64,000 bases of DNA from DATHZQ01 sp965216945. GTDB taxonomy: Bacteria; Actinomycetota; Acidimicrobiia; Spongiisociales; UBA5794. Under the pieces are notes generated by a model that saw nothing but the letters and a program-made list of their open reading frames with translations, was not told where the DNA came from and made no database searches. Each line of letters begins with the position of its first letter. Position 1 is the stretch's first letter. This document shows positions 25,326 to 33,035 of the stretch, piece by piece. The position numbers were made by a program, and so were the translations under genes. The DNA is taken from NCBI GenBank assembly GCA_965216945.1, contig CBDCGU010000003.1, positions 1,550,001-1,614,000 of the forward strand. Reading direction: 5' to 3'.

Positions 25326-26477
25326 ATGCGTTTCCGTACCAAGCAGATCCATGCCGGGGTGCACCCCGACCCGACCACGGGTGCCGTGCTGACGCCGATC
25401 CATCAGAGCACGACCTTCGTCCAGCCGTCCGTCGACGAGTACATGTCGCGCGGCTACTCGTACTCCCGTAGCGGGAACCCGACGGTGCGCGCTTTCGAGA
25501 CCAAGGTCGCCGCCCTGGAAGCCGGGGCGGACGCCGCCGCTTTCGCCACGGGCATGGCGGCGACGAATGCCGTCTTCATGGCCTTCCTCAACGCCGGTGA
25601 CCACTGCGTCGTGTCGGATGTCGTGTACGGCGGGACCCACCGGCTCGCCACCGAGATCTACACGCGATTCGGCGTCGTATACGACTTCGTCGACACCGCC
25701 GACCCCGCCACGGTTGCCGGTGCCGTCCGGTCCAACACCAAGCTGATCTTCACGGAGACCCCGGCAAACCCGACCCTCAAGCTCACCGACCTCGCCGCGG
25801 TGTCGGACATCGCCCGCAAGCACGGCATCCCGCACGCCGTGGACAACACCTTCCTCACGCCGTACTACCAGCGCCCGCTCGAATTGGGCGCCGACCTGAT
25901 CGTCCACTCCACGACGAAGTACCTCGACGGCCACAACGCCACGGTTGGTGGCGCCGTCGTGAGCAGGACACCCGAACTCCACGAGCAGGTGGCGTTCGTG
26001 CAGAATGCCACGGGGACGATCATGTCACCGATGGTGGCGTGGCTTACGCTGCAGGGCACGAAGACTCTCACCGAGCGCCTCGATCGCCAGTCGGACAACG
26101 CCATGCAGGTGGCCCGGTTCCTCGAAGCCCACCCCAAGGTCGAGCAGGTGCGCTATCCCGGGCTCGAGTCGTTCCCCCAGCACGACCTCGCCAAGCGGCA
26201 GGCATCCGGTTTCGGCGCCATGCTGTGGTTCGAGGTCGAGGGCGGTGTCGATGCCGGCAAGAAGCTGATGGACTCTGTCCGGCTCTGGACGCTGGCGGAG
26301 AATCTGGGCTCGGTCGAGTCGCTGGTCACCCATCCGGTGACGATGACCCATGCCGGCATCCCCCGCGAAGAGCGTCTCCGTATCGGCATCCTGGACGGCC
26401 TGGTCCGCCTCTCGGTCGGTCTCGAAGACCCGGCCGACCTCATCGAAGACCTCGCCGAGGCCCTCGAACGCGTCTGA
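25326..26477 (+). CDS. metB: Cystathionine gamma-synthase/lyase
   Basis: 383-aa PLP enzyme of the Cys/Met metabolism family. The Schiff-base Lys is in HSTTKYLDGHN (about residue 198). SYSRSGNPT and ATGMAATNAVF bind cofactor phosphate and substrate. Synthase and lyase cannot be separated by motifs alone, but the convergent CBS-like gene favours a transsulfuration role (lyase direction). I chose the second in-frame ATG (25326), which has GAGGA 5 nt upstream, over the ATG at 25320. Confidence 0.92.
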   Translation: MRFRTKQIHAGVHPDPTTGAVLTPIHQSTTFVQPSVDEYMSRGYSYSRSGNPTVRAFETKVAALEAGADAAAFATGMAATNAVFMAFLNAGDHCVVSDVVYGGTHRLATEIYTRFGVVYDFVDTADPATVAGAVRSNTKLIFTETPANPTLKLTDLAAVSDIARKHGIPHAVDNTFLTPYYQRPLELGADLIVHSTTKYLDGHNATVGGAVVSRTPELHEQVAFVQNATGTIMSPMVAWLTLQGTKTLTERLDRQSDNAMQVARFLEAHPKVEQVRYPGLESFPQHDLAKRQASGFGAMLWFEVEGGVDAGKKLMDSVRLWTLAENLGSVESLVTHPVTMTHAGIPREERLRIGILDGLVRLSVGLEDPADLIEDLAEALERV

Positions 26478-26492
26478 TCCTTCCTGTACGAC

Positions 26493-26508
26493 CGGGCGCT
26501 CCGGCCCG
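26493..26508. terminator. Hairpin between convergent metB and CBS-like genes
   Basis: CGGGC-GCTCCG-GCCCG in the 47-nt gap. Placed to serve both transcripts; the stem is short. Confidence 0.3.
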
Positions 26509-26524
26509 TGCCTCGAACCGGCTC

Positions 26525-27475
26525 TCAGGCGAATCCCTGCTCGGCCATCCAGTCGTCATCGAAGATCTTCGACAGGTAGTTGCGGCCGGAGTCGGGGAGC
26601 AGCACGACGGTGAGCCGGTCTGGGTATTCCTGTGCGACGCGTCGAGCGCCCACGACCGCCATGCCGCATGAGCCACCGACGAGCAGGCCCTCCTCCCTGG
26701 CCAGGCGCCGGGTCATGCGGAACGCCTCGCCGTCGGTGACCTTCTCATAGCGATCGACCACCGCCGGGTCATACGTCTCGGGCCAGAAGTCCTCGCCGAC
26801 GCCTTCGATGAGATAGGTCCGCACGTCCTCCTTGCGCTCGGCCGTGTAGATGGAGCCCTCGGGGTCCACTCCGACGACGATCACCTCGGCATTCATCGAC
26901 TTGAGGTACTTCCCGGTGCCGGTGATGGTCCCGCCGGTGCCGACACCCGCAACGTAGATGCCGACCTCTCCGTCGGTCTGGCGCCAGATCTCCGGGCCCG
27001 AGGAGTCCAGGTGCGCCTGCGGGTTGGCCGGATTGGAGTACTGGTCGGGCCGGTAGGCACCGGGGATCTCCCGGGTGAGACGATCGGCCACGGAGTAGTA
27101 CGAGCGTGGGTCCTCGGGATCGACGTCGGTCGGACACACGACGACCTCGACTCCGTACGCCCTGAGCAGATCCTGCTTCTCCTTCGACTGCTTGTCGGCC
27201 ATCACGGCGATCATCTTGTACCCCTTGATCGCCGCGGCCATCGCCAGCCCGACACCCGTGTTGCCACTCGTCGGTTCCACGATCGTCCCACCCGGCTGCA
27301 GCCACCCGTTGACCTCGGCCCGCTCGATCATCGGCATGCCGATCCGGTCTTTCACCGAGCCGCCCGGGTTCATGTACTCCACCTTGGCGACGAGGTTTCC
27401 CGCGGGATGGATACGGGATAGACGAACAAGAGGCGTGTTGCCGATGGTGGCGACGATGTTGTCCTGGATGTCCAT
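26525..27475 (-). CDS. Cystathionine beta-synthase-like PLP enzyme lacking CBS domains
   Basis: 316-aa fold-type II PLP enzyme. The cofactor Lys is residue 42 in NPGGSVKDRIG, with PTSGNTGVGLAMAAA and GVGTGGTITGTGKYLK as substrate and phosphate loops. EGVGEDFWPETYD and LVGGSCG match actinobacterial cystathionine beta-synthases (Rv1077 type) better than CysK. Those proteins carry a C-terminal CBS-domain pair of about 140 residues that is absent here: the chain ends at DDDWMAEQGFA. It therefore probably lacks allosteric control. Convergent with metB. Confidence 0.85.
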   Translation of the reverse strand: MDIQDNIVATIGNTPLVRLSRIHPAGNLVAKVEYMNPGGSVKDRIGMPMIERAEVNGWLQPGGTIVEPTSGNTGVGLAMAAAIKGYKMIAVMADKQSKEKQDLLRAYGVEVVVCPTDVDPEDPRSYYSVADRLTREIPGAYRPDQYSNPANPQAHLDSSGPEIWRQTDGEVGIYVAGVGTGGTITGTGKYLKSMNAEVIVVGVDPEGSIYTAERKEDVRTYLIEGVGEDFWPETYDPAVVDRYEKVTDGEAFRMTRRLAREEGLLVGGSCGMAVVGARRVAQEYPDRLTVVLLPDSGRNYLSKIFDDDWMAEQGFA

Positions 27476-27517
27476 GCGGCGGTAACGGTATCAGCCCCCC
27501 GCCCGCACGGGCCCGGG

Positions 27518-27523
27518 TAGCGT
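27518..27523 (+). promoter_or_regulatory. -10 box of probable leaderless ATP-grasp mRNA
   Basis: TAGCGT, 6 nt before the ATG at 27530. Confidence 0.45.
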
Positions 27524-27529
27524 GCCGCC

Positions 27530-28903
27530 ATGGACGTTGCATCGGTGACCCGCCGCCTCGCTGCGCTACACGAGGATCGGCGCTGGATCATCGCCACCGA
27601 TGTCGCTGCCGCATCGACGGGCCTGGTGACGGCCCTCGAGGAGTGGGGCGCCGCCGGGGTGATGGTCGTTGCGGCGCAGCCCGGGATCGGCGACCTCCCC
27701 GACGTGCCGATCGCCTACACGGGTACCGGGAGCGGTCGCACCGGGATGGAGGGCATGCGGCGGTTCGACGCCGCCATCGCAGCCCCGAGCGCCGGCGTGC
27801 AGACCGCGGTCGACGACTTCGACCCGGCCGGCGATGCACTGGTCGTTGTGGCCCCGTTCTCGTCTCGCCGGGATGCGCTGGGGCGCCGGGTATACGGCCC
27901 GCGGCCGATCTCGCAGGAACAACTCGAGGACAAGCTGCTTGCGGATGCGTTGTGGGATGCAGCCGGGATCGCACGGGCTCCATCCGAGATCGTGCCGGTG
28001 GCCGATGCCGGCGCCGCCGCCCGCGACCTCGCCGGCCCGCGGGGTTCCGTGTGGGTGGCCGACAACAAGCGCGGCTGGCACGGCGGGTCGACTCACGTCC
28101 GCTGGGTGCGAACGCCAGAGGACGTGAACGAGGCCATCGCGTGGTTTGGCGAATGTGCCGACCGGGTTCGAGTCATGCCGTTCCTCGACGGCATCCCGTG
28201 CTCGATCCACGGCTGGGTGACGGCCAACGGCGTCGCCGTCCTGCGGCCCCTGGAGATGCTGATGCTGCGCCGGGTCGATCGCACCGGCTTGTTCTATGCG
28301 GGGATGGCCAACTTCTGGGATCCTCCGTGGCGGCAGCGGTGCGAAATGCGGCGGGCGGCACGGCAGGTCGGTGTGCATCTCGCGGCTCGGTACGGATACC
28401 GGGGCCCGTTCGGCATCGACGGGGTGCTCACAGAAGCCGGCTTCCGTCCGACCGAGCTCAACCCCAGGCTCACCGCCGGTCACATCGCACCCGCCGAAGC
28501 GGCCGGCCTCCCGCCTGGTGCTCTGTTCCGGGCTCACATCGAAGGCGACCTCGAGCTCGACGCCGTCTGGCTGGAACGGAAGTTGCTCACGGCGGGCGAT
28601 GCCAGCCGCAGAGGACGGGGCATGGCGCTCACGGGTGAGCCTCCTCCCGAGGAGGAGCTCGATATCAGGTTCGAGAACGGCACCGCCGTCGAGTGCACGG
28701 AGAACGATCGCCAAGCCCGCCTCGCCGCCGGCACCGGGCCGCAAGGCGGGGCGGTGCTGGTGCGGTTCGAGCCCGGTGCGATACCTCCCGGCCCGTCCGC
28801 TGCGCCGATGACGGTGGCAGCCATCGACCTGGCTCGCACGAGGTGGAATCTCGATGTCCCACCGGTTGCCCCCGCCCCGGACCTGTTCGCCGGGCGCCGC
28901 TGA
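27530..28903 (+). CDS. ATP-grasp-like protein of unknown function
   Basis: 457-aa soluble protein. The clearest signature is the ATP-grasp metal-binding end, PFGIDGVLTEAGFRPTELNPR (about residues 291-311), preceded by EDKLLADALWDAAGIARAPS, which resembles the lid start. It may form an acyl-phosphate and ligate an amine, as carboxylate-amine ligases do. The C-terminal 130 residues have no match that I recognise. Its 3' end forms one arm of a hairpin shared with the convergent aminotransferase gene. No pathway partner is evident nearby. Confidence 0.65.
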   Translation: MDVASVTRRLAALHEDRRWIIATDVAAASTGLVTALEEWGAAGVMVVAAQPGIGDLPDVPIAYTGTGSGRTGMEGMRRFDAAIAAPSAGVQTAVDDFDPAGDALVVVAPFSSRRDALGRRVYGPRPISQEQLEDKLLADALWDAAGIARAPSEIVPVADAGAAARDLAGPRGSVWVADNKRGWHGGSTHVRWVRTPEDVNEAIAWFGECADRVRVMPFLDGIPCSIHGWVTANGVAVLRPLEMLMLRRVDRTGLFYAGMANFWDPPWRQRCEMRRAARQVGVHLAARYGYRGPFGIDGVLTEAGFRPTELNPRLTAGHIAPAEAAGLPPGALFRAHIEGDLELDAVWLERKLLTAGDASRRGRGMALTGEPPPEEELDIRFENGTAVECTENDRQARLAAGTGPQGGAVLVRFEPGAIPPGPSAAPMTVAAIDLARTRWNLDVPPVAPAPDLFAGRR

Positions 28904-28920
28904 CCGAGGTTCAGCGGCGC
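28894..28920. terminator. Bidirectional terminator built from two stop codons
   Basis: Perfect 10-bp inverted repeat GCGCCGCTGA (28894-28903) and TCAGCGGCGC (28911-28920) with a 7-nt loop. Each arm ends in the TGA of one of the two convergent genes, so the last codons of both genes form the stem. Confidence 0.6.
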
Positions 28921-30062
28921 AGACGCTGCAACCGCCCGACGGCGCTTCGCAACGTCTCGTCTCCTTTGCAGAAGGCGAAGCGGATCAGATCGGCGCCATC
29001 GGCAGGATCGTGATAGAACGCACTCGGGGGAATGACCGCCACACCGATGTCAGCCGTGAGGTGGCGGCTGAACGCCACGTCGTCGGCAAACCCGAAGGGG
29101 CGATGATCGGCCAGGACGAAGTAGGTGCCTTCCGGCACGAACACCTCGAAGCCAACCTGATCCAAGCCCTCAGCCAGCAGATCCCGTTTGCGCCGGTAGC
29201 CGGCCACCAGCGACTCGTAGTACTCACCGCCCGCCGCCAGCGCCGCGGCGGCTCCATATTGGAGGGGCGTCGCCGTTGCGAACGTCAGGAACTGGTGGGC
29301 CGCACGCACACCCGCCGTGAGCTCACGTGACGCCACCGCCCAGCCGATCTTCCAGCCCGTGAGCGAGAAGGACTTGCCGAGCGACGACATGGTGACCGTG
29401 CGCTCCCACATGCCGGGCAGCGTTGCGATCGATCGATGCTCTCCGTCGAAGACGAGCCGCTCGTAGACCTCGTCGGAGAAGACGAGCACATCGTGCTCCA
29501 CGGCCAGATCCGCAACCACCTGCAGCTCGACTTCGCCGAGCACCCTTCCTGTGGGATTGTGCGGGGTGTTGACGACGATCGCACGCGTCGCCGGTCCGAC
29601 TGCGGCCGCCAGCTCATCTGGGTCGAGGCGGAATCCCGGCGGACGCAGAGTCACGTAGGTCGCCGTCGCCCCCGCCAGGGCAACGCAAGCCGGGTAGGAG
29701 TCGTAATAGGGCTCGATCAGCACCACCTCGTCACCCGGATTCACGAGACCGAGGAAGCTCGAGGCAAGGGCCTCGGTGCAGCCGGACGTCACCGTGACTT
29801 CCGAAACCGGGTCCACCTGTCTGCCGGTGTCGGCCGCAAACCGTGCCGCGATCGCTTCGTTGAGGTGTGGGATCCCGAACATGCGGGCGTACTGATTCTC
29901 GCCGCGATGCATGGCCGCGGTGGCGGCCTGCTTGATGAATTCGGGACCGTCGAAGTCGGGAAAGCCCTGACCCAGGTTGATCGCATCGTGCGCCTTGGCC
30001 AGCTCCGTGATCTCCGTGAACACGGTCTGCCCGAACCCCGACCAGCGATGTGCGGTCTGCAT
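28911..30062 (-). CDS. Class I/II PLP aminotransferase
   Basis: 383-aa fold-type I aminotransferase. Motifs: INLGQGFPDFDGPEF near the N terminus, NTPHNPTGRV in the middle, and the Schiff-base Lys in SLGKSFSLTGWKIGW. The GQGFPDFDGP start places it with kynurenine/methionine/glutamine-type transaminases. The amino donor is not fixed by sequence. A TAGAGT box (30072-30077) lies 9 nt upstream of the ATG. Confidence 0.9.
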   Translation of the reverse strand: MQTAHRWSGFGQTVFTEITELAKAHDAINLGQGFPDFDGPEFIKQAATAAMHRGENQYARMFGIPHLNEAIAARFAADTGRQVDPVSEVTVTSGCTEALASSFLGLVNPGDEVVLIEPYYDSYPACVALAGATATYVTLRPPGFRLDPDELAAAVGPATRAIVVNTPHNPTGRVLGEVELQVVADLAVEHDVLVFSDEVYERLVFDGEHRSIATLPGMWERTVTMSSLGKSFSLTGWKIGWAVASRELTAGVRAAHQFLTFATATPLQYGAAAALAAGGEYYESLVAGYRRKRDLLAEGLDQVGFEVFVPEGTYFVLADHRPFGFADDVAFSRHLTADIGVAVIPPSAFYHDPADGADLIRFAFCKGDETLRSAVGRLQRLRR

Positions 30063-30079
30063 CGTGGGTCGACTCTACG

Positions 30080-30985
30080 TCACACGAGGGCGAGGACGGC
30101 GGCGAGCGTGATGACCGACAGCAGCGTGGAGACCAGCACCGTGGTCGTCACCAGCTCCGGCTCGAGGTCGTGCTCGATCGCGATGATGCCCGTGAACACG
30201 GCTGCTGGCATCGCCGACATCACGATCGTGACGCCGGCGGCATCGCCGCGAAGACCAAGGACCATGACCGCCAGAGCGGCCAGAGCCGGAGCTACGACGA
30301 GGCGCAGTCCTGTGCCGATCAGCACGTCGGTGCCCAGGCGCAGTCGGGGCGTCGCCGCCAGCTGCAGCCCGAGCGTGACGAGCATGATCGGTATCAGACC
30401 CTCGGCGAGGATCCCGATCGAGCGGTCGAGGAAGACGGGTAGCCGGGCATTCGCCGCGTTGACGAGAAGGGCCGGCGGAACCGCCAGTACGGCCGGTGTC
30501 ACCAACGCCATACCGACGGCCCGCAGCGGGTCGCCGTCGCCCCATCTGATCGCCGTGATCGCGACGAGGAACGAGAGCACATTGACGGTGAGAAACGCGA
30601 TGCCGGCGAGATCGGCCGCTTCGTCCCCGAACTCGAAAATCGTGACGGCGAGCCCGAGGTTGCCGGCGTTGCCGAACACCGCGACGAGCACGAAGGCGAG
30701 CCCGATCGAACGGGGCCGGCGCAACGACCGGCTCACGACCCAGGCGACGGCGGCCACCGTCAACATGGTCGCTGCCATGGCGCCCACCATTCGTATGACC
30801 GTGTTGCCCCCGAGATCCGACTCGACGAGCACCTCGAAGACAAAGGCGGGCACGAGCACGTAGTACGCGATCCGAGCCGTCGGGCGCGGGTCGAGGGAGA
30901 ACGCTCGGCCGACGGCGTATCCGGCGGCGACAACGAGAAAGGCCGGCGCCAGTACGTCGAGAAGAATCGCTGTCAGGTCGGTCAC
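30080..30985 (-). CDS. AEC-family (auxin efflux carrier-like) transporter
   Basis: 301-aa membrane protein with about ten hydrophobic helices arranged as two five-helix halves, matching bacterial AEC permeases such as malate or malonate carriers. It contains FGNAGNLGLAV around residue 105, the conserved unwound-helix motif. GTG start with GGAG upstream. It sits 17 nt before the aminotransferase start region on the same strand and may be cotranscribed with it. The substrate is unknown, probably an organic anion. Confidence 0.82.
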   Translation of the reverse strand: MTDLTAILLDVLAPAFLVVAAGYAVGRAFSLDPRPTARIAYYVLVPAFVFEVLVESDLGGNTVIRMVGAMAATMLTVAAVAWVVSRSLRRPRSIGLAFVLVAVFGNAGNLGLAVTIFEFGDEAADLAGIAFLTVNVLSFLVAITAIRWGDGDPLRAVGMALVTPAVLAVPPALLVNAANARLPVFLDRSIGILAEGLIPIMLVTLGLQLAATPRLRLGTDVLIGTGLRLVVAPALAALAVMVLGLRGDAAGVTIVMSAMPAAVFTGIIAIEHDLEPELVTTTVLVSTLLSVITLAAVLALV

Positions 30986-31010
30986 CTACCGCGCTCCGGA
31001 GCGGATCCCG

Positions 31011-31769
31011 CTATGGGGTGGACAGGCTGGGCCGCCACGAGTCCAACGTCGACTGGATGCGCTCCCTGGCGACCTCACCGACCGTGCCGGCATCTCCCGG
31101 TTGCCGCGGGATGGGGTCGCCGAACCGCACCCGTACCCGTGTGCCGAACGGCACCGGCCGGAGGTTGTGCTTCAGCAGCTTCCAGGCGCCGTCGACCGTC
31201 GTTGGAACGACCGGCAATCGATCGGCGGCCGCCAGCATCGCCTCGGTCCCTGATTTGCGAAACGCCTGTAGTGACCCGTCCCGGCTGCGGGTGCCCTCCG
31301 GGAAGATGACGACGCTGACGTCCCGCTCCTGCGCCGTGGAGGCCATCTCGGAGATGGCGTTCACCGCCTGATCGCGATCTCTCCGGTCGATCAGAGCGTT
31401 GCCGCCCCGGCGCAGGTTCAGCGAGATGCTCGGAATCCACCGCCCCAGCTCCCGCTTGGCCACGTATTTCGGATAGTTCGTGAAGAGGATCCCTCCGATG
31501 AGCACGATGTCGAACATGCTCTGGTGGTTCGACACGATCGCATACCCCCGGTTGGGCTCGATGAGCGGTGACTGCTCGATCTCGACCGTGGTGCCACAGA
31601 TCCGGAACACCCCGATCAGCGTGCGCTGCAACGCGGCCATCACCCACTCGAACGCCCGCATCGAGAGCGGGCGCACGAGCCGCCCGGCGATGTCGAACAC
31701 GAGCAGGGTCAGGCCAAACGCCAGCAGGAACGGGACGGTGAACACCCAGTCGCGGAACGATCGCAGCAT
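31011..31769 (-). CDS. plsC: 1-acyl-sn-glycerol-3-phosphate acyltransferase
   Basis: 252-aa enzyme of standard PlsC length that converts lysophosphatidate to phosphatidate at the membrane. The motif I catalytic pair is in NHQSMFD, motif III is FPEGTRSRDG, and an N-terminal hydrophobic region anchors it. This is the second acyltransferase of the window, after the longer one at 3957-5297, and fits the canonical family better. Confidence 0.9.
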   Translation of the reverse strand: MLRSFRDWVFTVPFLLAFGLTLLVFDIAGRLVRPLSMRAFEWVMAALQRTLIGVFRICGTTVEIEQSPLIEPNRGYAIVSNHQSMFDIVLIGGILFTNYPKYVAKRELGRWIPSISLNLRRGGNALIDRRDRDQAVNAISEMASTAQERDVSVVIFPEGTRSRDGSLQAFRKSGTEAMLAAADRLPVVPTTVDGAWKLLKHNLRPVPFGTRVRVRFGDPIPRQPGDAGTVGEVARERIQSTLDSWRPSLSTP

Positions 31770-31917
31770 CTGGCCCTACTCGGCTCGGCGGACGCCCCGG
31801 CACCCGGGGGCGAGCCCACGTTAGACGCCGGTGCGCACCCGAACCAGTGCGTCAGCCACCCTTCCGTATCCCCGAGCACTTTGTGTACTGGTCGACTCTT
31901 GCCACCGTCAGCACCTC

Positions 31918-32373
31918 CTAAGAGGCGGCGGAGAGGACGGCCTCGACGAAGGCGGCCGCTTCTGGATCGAGCCCGAACCGATGGAAGGCATGGGTGGCGG
32001 CCACGGTGGCACCGCGGGCGCCGAGGTGGTCGTGCAGCTCCGCCAGGGTCTCCGCGGCGTGCCCGGCGACGTCGGCGAAGGGGCGGGGCAACGCCGAGTA
32101 CGCGCAGTACACACCGATCGGCTTTCCATCGAGCTCCGGCAGGGTCTCGATCCAGTCGATCAGGTGAGCCGTCGTCTCACCGCCGAAGCGCTCGTCCGAT
32201 TCCGACCAGCAGCCGACGAGAAGCGCATCCGCCGCAGCAACCTCCTGGGACGTGGTGTCCTCGAGGACGGCGATCCTCCCGACGTGGCCATGCTGCACCA
32301 CCGCCTGCTCCAAGGCTTCGGCGATCCGCCGCGTCGATCCTCGCCGGCCCTCGTACACGATCAGCACATCCAC
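31918..32373 (-). CDS. Flavodoxin-domain protein
   Basis: 151-aa protein with a flavodoxin-like start (DVLIVYEGRRGSTRRIAEAL), where the loop binds the FMN phosphate, and GCWSESDERFGG in the position of the flavin ring loop. The GTG at 32373 was chosen because the longer frame adds residues overlapping the csoR promoter. It is divergent from csoR-copZ-copA with about 120 nt between starts and may share the regulated region, though no copper link is known for it. Confidence 0.75.
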   Translation of the reverse strand: MDVLIVYEGRRGSTRRIAEALEQAVVQHGHVGRIAVLEDTTSQEVAAADALLVGCWSESDERFGGETTAHLIDWIETLPELDGKPIGVYCAYSALPRPFADVAGHAAETLAELHDHLGARGATVAATHAFHRFGLDPEAAAFVEAVLSAAS

Positions 32374-32437
32374 GGCGTCAGCCTGCCCTGCACTCCCCGA
32401 TCCGGTCAAATGCCGGCGGCTCTGCCGTGTGGCAGAC

Positions 32438-32457
32438 CCCACCCCGGGTGGGGTGGG
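32438..32457. promoter_or_regulatory. CsoR operator
   Basis: Inverted repeat CCCACCCC-GGGT-GGGGTGGG, closely like the G-tract operator of Mycobacterium tuberculosis csoR. It ends 7 nt before a TATCCT -10 box (32465-32470), so Cu-free CsoR would block RNA polymerase. Confidence 0.75.
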
Positions 32458-32492
32458 AATGTGGTATCCTGGCAGACGTTGGAGGTTCCACG

Positions 32493-32789
32493 ATGAAACC
32501 CGAACACAAAAAGGCGGCGCTCAACCGGCTCAAGACCGTGCGCGGCCACCTCGACGCCGTCATCGGCATGGTGGACGACGAGCGCTACTGCCCCGACATC
32601 ATGAAGCAGGTCTCCGCGCTACAAGGATCGCTCGAGAAGGTCAACCGAGTGCTGCTGCAGAACCACGTGGAGACGTGTGTCATGCACGCCGTCGAGGAGG
32701 GCCGCTCCGGCCAGATCGTCGACGAGCTCATGGAGACACTTCGCTACACACCCGCCGTCACCGGCCCGACCCACCAGGAGACACCGTGA
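32493..32789 (+). CDS. csoR: Copper-sensing repressor CsoR
   Basis: 98-aa all-helical DUF156 repressor. Cu(I) ligands are Cys33, His58 and Cys62 (YCPD and NHVETC), in the same spacing as the M. tuberculosis C36-H61-C65 set. The ATG is preceded by TTGGAGG. The stop overlaps the next start (TGATG). Cu(I) binding should release the operator at 32438-32457 and switch on the operon. Confidence 0.94.
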   Translation: MKPEHKKAALNRLKTVRGHLDAVIGMVDDERYCPDIMKQVSALQGSLEKVNRVLLQNHVETCVMHAVEEGRSGQIVDELMETLRYTPAVTGPTHQETP

Positions 32790-32998
32790 TGACCTCGCTC
32801 ACCCTGTCCGTCCCCGACATCTCTTGCGGCCATTGCAAGACATCGATCGAGGGCGCCGTCAACGAACTCGGTGGCGTCGACTCCGTCGAGGTCGACATCG
32901 AGTCGCGCACCGTCGACGTCTCGTTCGACGACGCGACGCTGAACCAGATGGCCATCGTCAGCGCCATCGAGGAGCAGGGATACGAAGTAGCCGGCTGA
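32789..32998 (+). CDS. copZ: CopZ-like copper chaperone
   Basis: 69-aa heavy-metal-associated domain with the ISCGHCKTSI metal-binding loop (CxxC) and the ferredoxin-like beta-alpha-beta pattern. It is placed between csoR and copA, overlaps csoR by one base, and probably hands Cu(I) to CopA. Confidence 0.92.
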   Translation: MTSLTLSVPDISCGHCKTSIEGAVNELGGVDSVEVDIESRTVDVSFDDATLNQMAIVSAIEEQGYEVAG

Positions 32999-33035
32999 CA
33001 GGCCCGTCCGGGCCGGCTGACCGACGGATGGACCC

